Assembly (NCBI GenBank): GCA_026874595.1
Contig: CM049316.1
Span: forward strand, 62,045,176 to 62,109,175
DNA length: 64,000 nucleotides
Direction: 5' to 3'
Source of the DNA: Sipunculus nudus
Lineage: Eukaryota > Annelida > Sipuncula > Golfingiida > Sipunculidae
Within the stretch, counting starts at the first letter, position 1, and each line of letters starts with the position of its first letter. Under the pieces are notes generated by a model that saw only the letters and a list, made by a program, of their open reading frames with translations, did not search any database and was not told the origin of the DNA. A program made the translations under genes and the position numbers. This document shows positions 12,548 to 22,487 of this stretch, in pieces.

Positions 12548-13390
12548 ATCAATGACTGTTAGAATGGCCTTTCCTTATCCTTTGATGTAGGTAGCTGTGT
12601 TTGAACCAAGGCAAAAGCTGGCTTGTTTTCTGTATTGAATATGTGTTGATTAGATTGCATTTATAAAATTGAAGCTTCATATTTAAACATTTTGAATAAT
12701 AAAATTATTTGTTGGGTGTTTTGTCTTTTTTGTAGAGTATCAAGACATGTTTCCTGGTATAATAAGCTGTGACTGGTATATCCATCCCCCCTAGTAATGA
12801 TTCTTGCTGCTTCTAATTGCACTTTTTTGAGTTTTTATGACAGCTTTTTCTTCACTAAAGATGTTTCATATGATGGAACCGTATACTAATACAGGTCTAA
12901 TGTAGCTATAAAACATTAGATGAAGGGATTTTCTATCCAAGTACCATTTTATTAATATCAGGATTAGCAGTCTATTACTAGCTTTTTGTACAATTTCATT
13001 TATGTGATTGTTCCAAAGACAATCATGACTTTAGATGCCCAAGTGTTCATGTTGATGAAATTTTTTAATCTAAGTCTCAACTTACATCAGCAGCGCGTAA
13101 TTAGATAAGATTCATTTGCAGCAAAATGTGATAGATAGTGTTTTACTTGCATAAATCTTTACCAACCAATTTTTTACCAAGTGTTTTTTACACAGATCAA
13201 AAATATGTTTGCCACGAAAAATTTATAAAAATTTCTCTACAGTATGTTTTGCAAAATTTTGCAGATACATGAAGCTAAATAACCTGTTCTGTAGTTTAAG
13301 GGATTTGATTTGTCACTTTTTTTATAAATTGGTGTCACATGAGATCTTTTCCATTGTACTGGCAATTCTTCTAACTCCAGGAATATATTA
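12548..13390 (-). mobile_element. Non-LTR retrotransposon 3' remnant (unit B copy)
   Basis: Duplicate of the remnant at 5288-6100, with the same internal deletion of the RT core. A 1-bp insertion (ATAAAATTG for ATAAATTG, near 12665) breaks the frame that is open in unit A. It is an antisense passenger upstream of copy 3. Confidence 0.7.
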
Positions 13391-14099
13391 AATAATCTAT
13401 ACCGTGTAAAGCTCAGTTCAGTTGAACATTCATTAAATTAGTGCACTTTTTTCATTCATTATTTCATTCATTAAGTTAGTGCACTGAGTCACAGCTAAAA
13501 ATTTCGAATGATACCGATCTAACCCATTTCCTTAATTGTTAATATTTTATTTACATTTTGATTAGTACAATATACATCATGGTAAAAAAAAATATGACTG
13601 AGCATGCACATTACTTATTGGTAGGTTTTTTTACTTAATTTAATTCATTTACAAAAGATAATTGCAGGTGTCATTGAAGAACATGGTTTGAAATGAAGAC
13701 AAGAATGTGGGAAAAGAGTCTGATCTAAAAATGGAATTAAAGAGTTGAGGAGGAAACATGGTAGAATGGGTGGATGGATGAATGAAAAGCCAGTAGGGTA
13801 GAGAAATCAAACCTATTTCCTTAAAACTTTGTGTGCATCAGGCCCCTTTCAACTTTTTCTTTATTTAATGCAAAGTACTTTATGCCAAGCTCAAGCTTAG
13901 GTTTTAGATAGAAGATGAGCTGAATTTGTACAGTAAAATATGTAGACTGTTTAATTTTATCTACACTATACTCAGACACAGATGGACACAGATGTTATCA
14001 TAAGATTAAGGGTGGGATTAAACATGGTTTTCTTTCAGGTATGTGAAATGGTTCATTATACTAATCTAACTTTCATTAAAAAAGTGCAGCTGTTATTGT

Positions 14100-14626
14100 T
14101 TCATAAAATGTTTAACTAATCACAATAGTTTATCACTGGGGCCATTATTCTAATTAATTATTATCAATTCAGACTTATAGATTGGGTAAACAGTCACTGA
14201 GCCATAAAGCACAACCTTAAAAAATAAGATCAAAGACAGATAATGAAGTGAAAAGTGATAATGATGAATACTTAAATAGAACAATTTAATTAATTAGCTT
14301 CACCTCAATTTGTTAATCACTTGGTGTACATATTATAATCAAAGGCCTGAAGAATTATACTAGGTAACATCATGGTCACAGTTTGTTTCATATCAGGTTG
14401 ATCATCCTAATTAGTTTGTTCTGTGGTTTACCTTACTGTAGGTAAAGAGGGCCCTTTATGTCCAAGATCAAAGTAAGTTACAGGTATTTAAACTGAGATA
14501 TCTGAGTATGAATCAACACTTGCAGAGATACATCTGACCAGTAACCACACCAGTTGAGACAGATAAACCTCTATAAACTGGAGAGAAAATAACCTATATC
14601 CGAGGTAGTTTGCAGCATAGACAAAG
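14100..14626 (+). repeat. Promoter-proximal inverted repeat, right arm
   Basis: Homologous in inverted orientation to 8797-9380. It is also homologous in direct orientation to about 20320-20861 upstream of copy 4, although that copy has diverged (for example the GGGTAAACAG block is lost). Confidence 0.8.
14228..14492 (+). promoter_or_regulatory. Promoter of TALE copy 3
   Basis: Two GATCAAAG sites (14228-14235 and 14466-14473) and a TATTTAAA box (14485-14492) lie about 135-400 bp before the ATG at 14627. A GGGCCCTTTATGTCC block sits at about 14449-14463. Both GATCAAAG sites are matched upstream of copy 4; the proximal one is also matched before copies 1 and 2. Confidence 0.6.
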
Positions 14627-15532
14627 ATGGACAGCTTCAACACACAGTATGGTGCAGGATCCTTCCAAGACAATACCAGTTATCCATATTCAACAAACAG
14701 CACTGGATTCAGTTATGCACCAGCTACAGTGATGCAGTCTTCTGGTTTTCCTACTTCAACACACAGTACTGAGCTTTATCATGCTGCTACCTCAATGGCA
14801 CCATCTAATATGTTGTCTGTTACCAGTCATTCCACTGAACACTCTGGAAGTTCTGCTCCAAGCCTGACACAGATGTCTACAGCTCCACTCTTCTCTTCCC
14901 TGCAGGCAGCTCTACAGCAGGACTGCAACAATACTGCATCATTTGCACCAGTCACCAGCCAGATGCCGCTGACTTTGCGTATGAGTCTACTGAAACTGAA
15001 GCTGTTATCCCTGGAAGCTCTTGACAAGCAGTACATCCAGGAGCTACAGAACTTCTACACCATGGTGGAGTCAGACCGCTACCTCGCTCTGTGCAGCTCA
15101 GCAGCGTTACCATGGCAAGCTCCAAGAATCAACAGTTACTATGATGATGTGCATGGCCGCCTCCTTGATAGGATGGAGCAGTGGTGCAGCACACTAGAAG
15201 CTGGCAAGTCGCAGCAAAGGTTTTCGAGCTCCCTGACAAGTTCCAGCACTGCACCAGTCAGAAAGTCATCCAAGCTGAACACAGTTGCACAGCAGATCCT
15301 ACAGAACTGGTACAGTCTTCATCAGGACAATCCTTACCCAGATGCTGCGACCATTGAGTACCTAGCAAAGATGGGTAACATCAAACCAGAGCAGGTCAAG
15401 AAGTGGTTCGCAAACCGTCGTCTTCGTGAACAGAAATCCAGATACAGGCAAGAGATCATTAGAGGATGCAAGCGCCCCCTAGAGGACCCATGTGACCTTC
15501 AAGAAGATGCTAAACAACCAAGAGAACAGTGA
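14627..15532 (+). CDS. TALE-class homeodomain transcription factor, copy 3 (intronless)
   Basis: A single open frame of 301 residues with the same architecture as copy 2: a Ser/Thr/Gln-rich N-terminus, the family-specific conserved block, a Ser-rich linker, a TALE homeodomain with HQDNPYP loop and WFANRR helix, and a charged tail ending KQPREQ. Relative to copies 2 and 4 it lacks four residues (QAGQ) between NFYTM and VESDRY, an in-frame 12-nt deletion. The substitutions concentrate in the N-terminal region and linker while the homeodomain is nearly unchanged, which suggests purifying selection. It is transcribed away from copy 2. No splice sites are needed to explain the frame. Nuclear DNA binding follows from the homeodomain; targets and expression are unknown. 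Confidence 0.93.
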   Translation: MDSFNTQYGAGSFQDNTSYPYSTNSTGFSYAPATVMQSSGFPTSTHSTELYHAATSMAPSNMLSVTSHSTEHSGSSAPSLTQMSTAPLFSSLQAALQQDCNNTASFAPVTSQMPLTLRMSLLKLKLLSLEALDKQYIQELQNFYTMVESDRYLALCSSAALPWQAPRINSYYDDVHGRLLDRMEQWCSTLEAGKSQQRFSSSLTSSSTAPVRKSSKLNTVAQQILQNWYSLHQDNPYPDAATIEYLAKMGNIKPEQVKKWFANRRLREQKSRYRQEIIRGCKRPLEDPCDLQEDAKQPREQ

Positions 15533-15773
15533 TAAGGAAATTATTCTGAATGTGCCAGGAGTGCTTCCCAACCAAGATGGAACTTTCATCTGTTCATATT
15601 TGAATGATGTTTGTATTTGTTTGAATTAAACAAACTCTGCCTAATCCACTGATGAACACTGTTATTTAACACTCTTTTATCAGAATGCTATGTATGGATT
15701 TTATGAATCAGTTTATGTTGTAATTGTAACCTTGCATGTTGATATTAGCAACAGTGTATATAATCTTGTTGAA

Positions 15774-15779
15774 ATAAAT
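15774..15779 (+). terminator. Poly(A) signal of TALE copy 3
   Basis: AATAAA occurs about 240 bp after the stop codon, in the context TTGAAATAAATATGTTGC. It aligns with the signal downstream of copy 2. Confidence 0.6.
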
Positions 15780-15784
15780 ATGTT

Positions 15785-16280
15785 GCAATTATTATGAATG
15801 ACTGATTTTCTTAATAAAACCTAGCAATCCTGAAAATCCTTACTGTTCCCCGTAACCCCTTCCCTGGATACCAAAAGAAATGAGACTTAAAATAAAGCTT
15901 TGATCATGTGATGAAAAATTTATAATTAATTTTTTTTCCTCACTATGCAAATGAATAAAAGGTGCTCTGACAATTCTGACACTAGGTATACATGAAGTCA
16001 TTGCCATGCCCACTTTAAAAATCTCAAACCCCAATCTGCACACCAAGTCTTTCATTTGACAAAGATTAGAAATACCCGTGTCATTTATATATGTGAGGTC
16101 TTGCCAAAAAGTATAAATTTATAGCCAATCAGATCCATCCAAACTACTGCCTGCAGTATAATTGACCACAATACATATTAATTGGATCATGTAACCTAAA
16201 GAATGTCAGATAATTCAGATTACATATGAAAAGTGAAAGACCAGTAAGATCACATTTTTTAGGTTTTTTTTTTTAATGAA
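15785..16280. repeat. 3' flank shared with copy 4
   Basis: Sequence from ATGAATGACTGATTTTCTTA to a T-rich tract near 16280 is homologous to about 22043-22420 after copy 4. It marks the downstream end of the older duplication that produced copies 3 and 4. It has no coding content. Confidence 0.75.
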
Positions 16281-16297
16281 AACATATATATATATAT

Positions 16298-16460
16298 TGT
16301 ATTTCAATATTTAGGCTATTCCACTTGGTGATAGTATTGTGTAAAAATGATTTTCGTTAAAGTGATTTGTTGGCATGAACTGAGTTGACGGACTGGTACC
16401 TATTCTCAGAACATTGTCATGTATTGAATGGTGAGGGGTAAAAATGGCACAGGTATAAAT
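16298..16460. repeat. Displaced copy of the 4605-4785 segment
   Basis: The run TATTTCAATATTTAGGCTATT through GGTGAGGGGTAAAAATGGCA matches units A (4605-4785) and B. Here it lies downstream of copy 3 rather than in the upstream spacer of copy 4, where collinearity would place it. Confidence 0.7.
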
Positions 16461-16464
16461 GGCA

Positions 16465-16930
16465 AATGTGCCATGGTCAAACTTGGGCAAAATTTAAGGT
16501 ACTAATTATATATTTATACTAAAAACTTATACAATTTGAAAAATTCAGAACTAATTTTTGGTATTCAATTGAATCTTGATTAAATAATGTTACATTCCTG
16601 ACAAAAAATCTCTAGCTATAACAATCCTCTTGTTAAGGGAGTAAATATATTTCTTGATTTTTTAAAAAGTGCATCATGTTAGGGCCCATAACTTAAAACA
16701 ATTACGCAATACTGACATCATTTCTGGCATGTGCTTAGCGAATGTATAGAAAAATATGTATATTATATATGATCAAAGTCAGATCAGTGGTTTTGATATT
16801 AGGCAGTCTTACAGTGTAACATTGGGTTTTTAATGGAAAAATGAAGTTTTTCATTATTATTTCAAAGGAATTAAGTCCTAGTGATCAAATGCTTGGCATG
16901 GAAGAGATTTTGGAGTATGCCAAATTTAAG
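16465..16930. repeat. Second copy of the 6946-7545 dispersed repeat
   Basis: This stretch, beginning near GCCATGGTCAAACTTGGGCA, is a diverged copy of the element at 6946-7400. It lacks the GGACAGAYGGAC tail. It is non-coding. Confidence 0.6.
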
Positions 16931-17109
16931 GAACTTAGAGCTGAAGCTGGGGAGCTTGATGTAAACAAAATGTGACATGGTGCTTGAAAACTTGAATAAA
17001 ATCTACAATTTGATCAACTGGTTTCAAATTTTTGGTGTTAACAGTTGAAATGGTAACAAACACATGCTTTGAAAATTCAATTTGAAAAACAATCCACAAA
17101 ATGCTTTTT

Positions 17110-18100
17110 GAAGATATTCTGCTCACATGGCCAAAGTTGAAAAATCTGATAAAAATTCAATAAAATCAGAAATTGTAGGTAGCCCCGAAACTTGTGGAGC
17201 AGGTACAGACCATCAGTCCCAATGATCATAGTAAGTTTTGTGAAAATCCACCCAAAGGTTTCTGAGAATTAAGGTTCTAAGAGTTTTTCTATATTCAGCT
17301 CTAAAACGTAGAAAAATTGGTCAAGGTCACCCATCTTCCAACTTGACTGAGAAATTGTCAATATAAATCTTCACTGATGAAATAAAATTCCCATGGTGAA
17401 TCCTTTTAGAGATATCTTGCTCACAGGGCCAAAGTTGAAAAATCCGATAAAAATTAATTAAAAATCAGAAATTGCAGGTGGCGCCACCAAACTTGTGCAG
17501 CAGACAGAGACCATCAGTCCCAATTATCATAGTAAGTTTTGTGAAAATCCACCCAATGGGCTCTGAGAATTAAGCTTCTACGTGTTTTCTTATAATCGGC
17601 TCTCGAACGTAGAAAAATAGGTCAAGGTCACCAATCTTCGAACTTGACCAAGATTTTGTCAATATACATCTTCATTGAAGAAATAAAATTCCTACGGTGA
17701 ACCCTTTTAGAGATATCCCGCTCACAAGACCAAAGTTGAAAAATCCAATAAAACTTAATTAAAAATCAGAAATTGTAGCTGGCACCACCAAACTTGTGCA
17801 GCAGGTACAGACCATCAGTCCAAATGACCATAGTAAGTTTTGTGAAATTCCACCCAATGGTTCCTGTGAAAAAATCTTCTGAGTGTTTTTCTATAATCAG
17901 CTCTAAAATGTAGAAAAATAGGTCAAGGTCACCCATCTTAAAACCTGACCGAGATTTTGTCAATATACATCTTCAGCGAAGAAATAAAATTCCTACGGTG
18001 AATCCTGTAAGAGATATCCCGCTCACAAGGTAATTGTTAACGGACAGACAGCTTGGATGACACAATAGCCCATCAGCCTCAGGGCTGAGGGCTAAAAAGG
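17110..18100. repeat. Three ~300 bp tandem monomers ending in a hairpin
   Basis: GCTCACA followed by GGCCAAAGTTGAAAAATC or a variant recurs at about 17130, 17420 and 17720; GCTCACAAGG at about 18022 starts the divergent end. The unit also repeats CAGACCATCAGTCC and GGTCAAGGTCACC. The end carries ACGGACAGACAG and then a palindrome, TAGCCC (18066-18071) with GGGCTA (18089-18094). Tandem core plus 3' hairpin is the layout of non-autonomous Helentron-type elements; the class assignment is inferred. Confidence 0.65.
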
Positions 18101-18328
18101 GTAACAAATGGATAGTTGGATATAATGATAAATCAGATTTGGATTTTAATTTTTACACAGTCATGCAAAGATCAGTGGAAACATTTTGTATCTTCAATAT
18201 AATTTTGAAGGAACTGGAATAATTTCTGGTTCAAAGAGTGGTCTTTACTAGGGTCACCATACAGAATTTATAAGGTGTTGAAAGATATGTCCATATCTTG
18301 TTTGAGGTTGTGATTTCATGTATGAATC

Positions 18329-18332
<4 letters not shown>

Positions 18333-18393
<61 letters not shown>
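18333..18393. repeat. (TA)n microsatellite
   Basis: An uninterrupted AT/TA dinucleotide run of about 60 bp. The same site in units A and B has only four or five repeats, so it expanded in this copy. Confidence 0.95.
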
Positions 18394-18396
<3 letters not shown>

Positions 18397-18439
18397 CACA
18401 CTCAAGGAAATAATGGTAGGCATCTTCAATCATATTTAA

Positions 18440-19460
18440 ACATTTTGTACAATAAAATTATTATCTGTTGGGTGTTTACCTTTTCATAGAGTATCAAGAC
18501 AATAATAGGTTGTGACTGGTACCATTTACACCCCTGGTAATAATACTTGCTGCTTCTAATTGGCATTTACTCGAGTTTGTCTGACAGCTCCTCATTACAG
18601 GTATTCCATATAATGGAACCGTGTATGGGTCTAAAGTCAGTCTAATGTAGCTATTATACATTAGATGAAGGGATTTTCTATCCAGATACTATTTCATTTG
18701 TTTATGGATTAGTAGTCTATTATTAGCTTTTTGTACAATTTCATTTATGTGATTGTTCCAAAGACAATCATGACTTAAGATGATGCCAAGTGTTTATACT
18801 GTTGAACATCTTTAATTTTAGAACCGCCTAGTATTAGTTGAGGGTGATTTGATTTGCTTGTGGCTAAATATGATAGATTCAGTTTTATTTGCTTAAAACT
18901 TGACCAACCAATTTTTTACCAAGTGTGGATTTTACACAGATCCTCATCAGTTATTTTACCTCAAGGGTTGGATTTTCCACAGTGGTGTAAAATCATAGTA
19001 TCATCAGCAAATGATTTAACATCACTAGTAATGTTGTTTGCAAGATCTTTCATGAACGTCAGGAACAGCTGAGGTCAAAGGATGGATCCTTGTGGTACTC
19101 CTGATGTGTACGCCCAAGCAGAAAACTCATCATCCAATCATATGCTGTGTTCTTTTTTTGTTAAATATTGTACTATCCATCTTAGAAATTTACCTTTGAT
19201 ACCTGCAGAGTTTAATTTTGATAGTAAGCCTCTAATTCATAACTCATCAAAAGCTTTACCTATGTCAAGGAACACTGCTCTTATTTCTTTGTTGTTGTTG
19301 AGTGACTGACAAATTGAGTTATATAGATCTACAAGTTGGTAAGTGGTGTTATTACACGGTATAAAGCCTGACAGGTGAACCAAAAAAAAAGTTTGCCACG
19401 AGAAAATTATAAAAATTTCTGTACTGTATGTTTGACCTGCAAAATTTTGCAGATACATGA
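18440..19460 (-). mobile_element. Non-LTR retrotransposon remnant retaining RT motifs
   Basis: Read on the minus strand, this degenerate element shows FLDIGKAFDEL near 19237-19270, SGVPQGSI near 19080-19100 and FADDT near 18990-19005. These are reverse transcriptase motifs in the right order, followed by the C-terminal region shared with the remnants at 5288 and 12548. In-frame stops and frameshifts make it inactive. It resembles Jockey/CR1-group LINEs; the clade is uncertain. It lies antisense upstream of TALE copy 4, in the position it occupies upstream of copy 3. Confidence 0.85.
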
Positions 19461-20320
19461 GGTTAAAGAAATTAGTCTGTAGTTTAGGGGATTTTGATTT
19501 GTCACCTTTTTCATATATGGATCACATGAGAACTTTCCAATTTAACTGGCAATTCTTCTGACTCCAGGAATAAATTCAATAATCTATACAGTGGAAAGCT
19601 AAGTTCAGATGAACATACATTAAAAAAGTGCTATGAATGTACGCCTTTGTCTGTGAAAATTTGGAGTCACAGCTAAAAATTTCTAATAAAACTGATCTCA
19701 CCCCTTTCCTAAATTATCTATATTTTATTGAAATTTAAATTAGAACAATGTACATCATGGAATGATAAACATGGGATTGAGCACAAGCATAACTCACTGG
19801 TAGCTTTTTTCCTGGTTTAATTCATTTACAATCATATGAGCAAGTAAGTGAGCAAAGATAATTGTGTGTCATTGAAGAAGATGGTTCAAAATAAAGACTA
19901 GAATGTAAGAAATGAGTCTGATATTAAAATGGAAATACAGAGTTAAGGAGGTAAAAGAGTGGTATGGGTGGATGAAAGGATAACAGGGAAGAGAAATCTA
20001 ACCCATTTCCTTAAAACTTTGTGTGTATTGGGCCCCTTTCTGCTTTGTATTTATTAAATGCAATACCTTATGATGAGCTCAAGCTTAGTTTTGAGGTAGA
20101 AACTGAATCTGTACAGTAATAGTATATTTTCTCAATCCTAAATATCCTGGTTTCATATGTGGACTGTTATATTTTTTCTGCACTTAACTCAAAAACAGAT
20201 GGACAGATTTATCACCTAATTACTTAAAGTTAAATGTGGGATTAAATATGGTTTCCTGTCAGGTATATGAAATGGTTCCTGAGGATTCCAACTATTATTT
20301 ATAAATTGTAGCTGCTTTGT
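19461..20320. other. Non-coding spacer upstream of TALE copy 4
   Basis: No gene is seen. The sequence is a diverged copy of about 6010-6850 in unit A and 13260-14100 in unit B. Shared landmarks include the AACTTTGTGTG...GGCCCCTTTC block. Confidence 0.7.
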
Positions 20321-20457
20321 GTAAAAAAATGTTAACAAATCAAAATAGTTAATCACTGTGCCCACTAATTCTAATTAAATAATATCAAATCAAATTGACA
20401 GCTTGCGAATACAAATATTACAATAATTGAGCTATAGAGCACAACCTCATAATATAA

Positions 20458-20713
20458 GATCAAAGAGAAGACCAAACAATGATAATAATGAATACTTTCA
20501 TAGAACAATTTAATTAATTAGCTTCATCTCAGTTTGTTTATCAACAGGTGTACAAGCTATTAACAAGGCCTGAAGAAATACACTAGGTAACATCATGGTC
20601 ACAGTTTGTTTCATCAGGTTGATAATCCTAATTAGTTTGTTCTGCGGTTTACTTAACTGTAGGTATAGAGGGCCCTTTATGTCCCAGATCAAAGTAAGTT
20701 ACAGGTATTTAAA
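20458..20713 (+). promoter_or_regulatory. Promoter of TALE copy 4
   Basis: GATCAAAG occurs at 20458-20465 and 20687-20694, a GGGCCC-type block at about 20670, and TATTTAAA at 20706-20713, about 150 bp before the ATG at 20862. Order and spacing match copy 3. Confidence 0.6.
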
Positions 20714-20861
20714 CTGAGAGATCTGAGTACAAATCAAAACTTGCAGAGATACATCAGCCCAGCTGAGACAGATTCTTGAGTTAAAGACTACAGATTACCA
20801 AAGTACCTCTATAAACTAGAGAAAGCACCTACGACAGAGGTAGTTTGCAGCATAGACAAAG

Positions 20862-21779
20862 ATGGACAGCTTCAACACACAGTATGGTGCAGGATTCTTC
20901 CAAGACAACACTATTTATCTGTGTTCAGCAAACAGCAATAGATTCAGTTATACACCGGCTACAGTGATGCAGCATTCTGGTATTCCTGCTTCAACACACA
21001 GTACTGAACTTGGTAATGCTGCATCTACAGCAGCGCCATCTTCAGGGTTTTCTATGACCAGTCATTCCACTGAACACTCAAGTTCTGCTCCAAGCCTGAC
21101 TCAGATGTCTTCAGCACCGATCTACTCGTCCCTCGTGCAGGCAGCTCTACAGCAGGACTGTCACAGTACTGCACCAGTTGCACCAGTCACCAGCCAGATG
21201 CCGCTGACTTTGCGTATGAGTCTACTGAAACTGAAGCTGTTATCCCTGGAAGCACACGACAAGCAGTACATCCAGGAGCTACAGAACTTCTACACCATGC
21301 AGGCTGGTCAGGTGGAGTCAGACCGCTACATCGCTCTGTGCAACTCAGCAGCATTACCATGGCAAGCTCCAAGAATCAACAGTTACTATGACGATGTGCA
21401 TGGCCGCCTCCTCAGCAGGATGGAGCAGTGGTGCAGCACACTAGAAGCTGGCAAGTCACAGCAAAGTTTGTCAGGCTACCAGACAAGTTCTAGCACTGCA
21501 CCAGTCAGAAAGTCATCCAAGCTGAACACAGTGGCCCAGCAGATCCTACAGAACTGGTACAGTCTTCACCAGGACAATCCGTACCCAGATGCTGCGATCA
21601 TTGAGTACCTGGCACAGATGGGTAACATCAAAACTGAGCAGGTCAGGAAGTGGTTCGCAAACCGTCGTCTTCGTGAACAGAAATCCAGATACAGACAAGA
21701 TATCACTAGAGGATTCAAGCGCCCCCTGGAGGACCCATGTGACCTTCAAGAAGATGCTAAACAACCAAGAGAACAGTGA
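20862..21779 (+). CDS. TALE-class homeodomain transcription factor, copy 4 (intronless)
   Basis: A single open frame of 305 residues. The N-terminal ~110 residues are the most divergent of the family. The central block, from about residue 108 to 196, and the TALE homeodomain are close to copies 2 and 3. Homeodomain differences are conservative: an Ile replaces Thr in DAATIEY, KTEQVRKW replaces KPEQVKKW, and the WFANRR recognition helix is unchanged. It keeps the QAGQ residues missing from copy 3. A TATTTAAA promoter precedes it and an AATAAA signal follows. The gene ends about 710 bp from the nearest AOAH exon, which is on the opposite strand. It is probably a functional nuclear regulator; the role is not known. 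Confidence 0.93.
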   Translation: MDSFNTQYGAGFFQDNTIYLCSANSNRFSYTPATVMQHSGIPASTHSTELGNAASTAAPSSGFSMTSHSTEHSSSAPSLTQMSSAPIYSSLVQAALQQDCHSTAPVAPVTSQMPLTLRMSLLKLKLLSLEAHDKQYIQELQNFYTMQAGQVESDRYIALCNSAALPWQAPRINSYYDDVHGRLLSRMEQWCSTLEAGKSQQSLSGYQTSSSTAPVRKSSKLNTVAQQILQNWYSLHQDNPYPDAAIIEYLAQMGNIKTEQVRKWFANRRLREQKSRYRQDITRGFKRPLEDPCDLQEDAKQPREQ

Positions 21780-21952
21780 TAAGGAGATTATTCTGAATGT
21801 GCCCTGAGTGCTTCCCAACCAAGATGGACGGACTTTCATCTGTTCATATTTGTATAATGTTTGTATTTGTTAGAATTAAATTCTCTGCTTAAGCAACTGA
21901 TGAACACTCATATGTTACACTCTTTTATCAGAATGCTATGTATGGATAATAT

Positions 21953-21958
21953 GAATAA
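21953..21958 (+). terminator. Candidate poly(A) signal of TALE copy 4
   Basis: AATAAA occurs in TATGAATAAATTTGTTG, about 175 bp after the stop codon. It may not be the exact homologue of the copy 3 signal, which lies slightly further downstream. Confidence 0.5.
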
Positions 21959-22042
21959 ATTTGTTGTAATACTGGAACCTTGCATTGTATCTTGCATAGA
22001 TATTTCAACTGTGTACGTTATCTTCTGTTGCAATTATTACTA

Positions 22043-22420
22043 CGAATGACTGACTTTCTTAATTAAACCAAACATTTAGGAACTGAAAATCCTTACTCTC
22101 ACCCCTAACCCCTACCCTGGATACTAAAAGACAGGTGACATAAAAATAAGCAAAGATTAAAAATACCTGACCTTTGTGTTGTGTATATGTGAGGGCTTGC
22201 CAAAATGTATATAAAAGACAAATATCGTAATATTCCCCAATCAAATTTTCTAGCCAATCAGATCCAACCAAACTACTGCCTGCAGTAGTGTGTATTATAA
22301 TTGACCTCAATACATATTAATTGGACCATGTAACCTAAAAGAGTTTCAGATAATCCAAATTACATGTGAAAAGTGAAATACCAGTAAGATCACATTTTTG
22401 AGGGTTTTTTTATGAAAACT
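22043..22420. repeat. 3' flank of copy 4, homologous to 15785-16280
   Basis: This diverged copy of the copy 3 downstream flank ends in a T-rich tract within about 70 bp of the last visible AOAH exon (22488-22548). The boundary of the homeobox duplication therefore abuts the AOAH coding region. Confidence 0.75.
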
Positions 22421-22487
22421 TTATTATTTTAGCTTAAGCTAAATTATTTATTTTACCTGAATTATTATTAGTTAATTATTTACTCAC

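Larger units (their letters stand above)
7981..14121. repeat. Unit B of the ~8 kb direct duplication
   Basis: This is the counterpart of 1-6889. It holds the intact copy 2, its promoter, the AT-rich spacer and the antisense LINE remnant, and runs on into the promoter of copy 3. A small extra repeat (CATTCATTATTTCATTCATT) near 13450 is private to this unit. Confidence 0.9.

Noticed and set aside
15840-16055. 71-codon minus-strand frame after copy 3, considered as a missing AOAH exon
   Set aside because: It lies in the duplicated 3' flank, shows no AOAH motif, and its equivalent after copy 4 is not conserved as a frame.
18298-18489. Open frame of alternating Tyr/Ile
   Set aside because: It is translation of the (TA)n microsatellite; the same applies to frames at 35730-35936 and 36529-36901.
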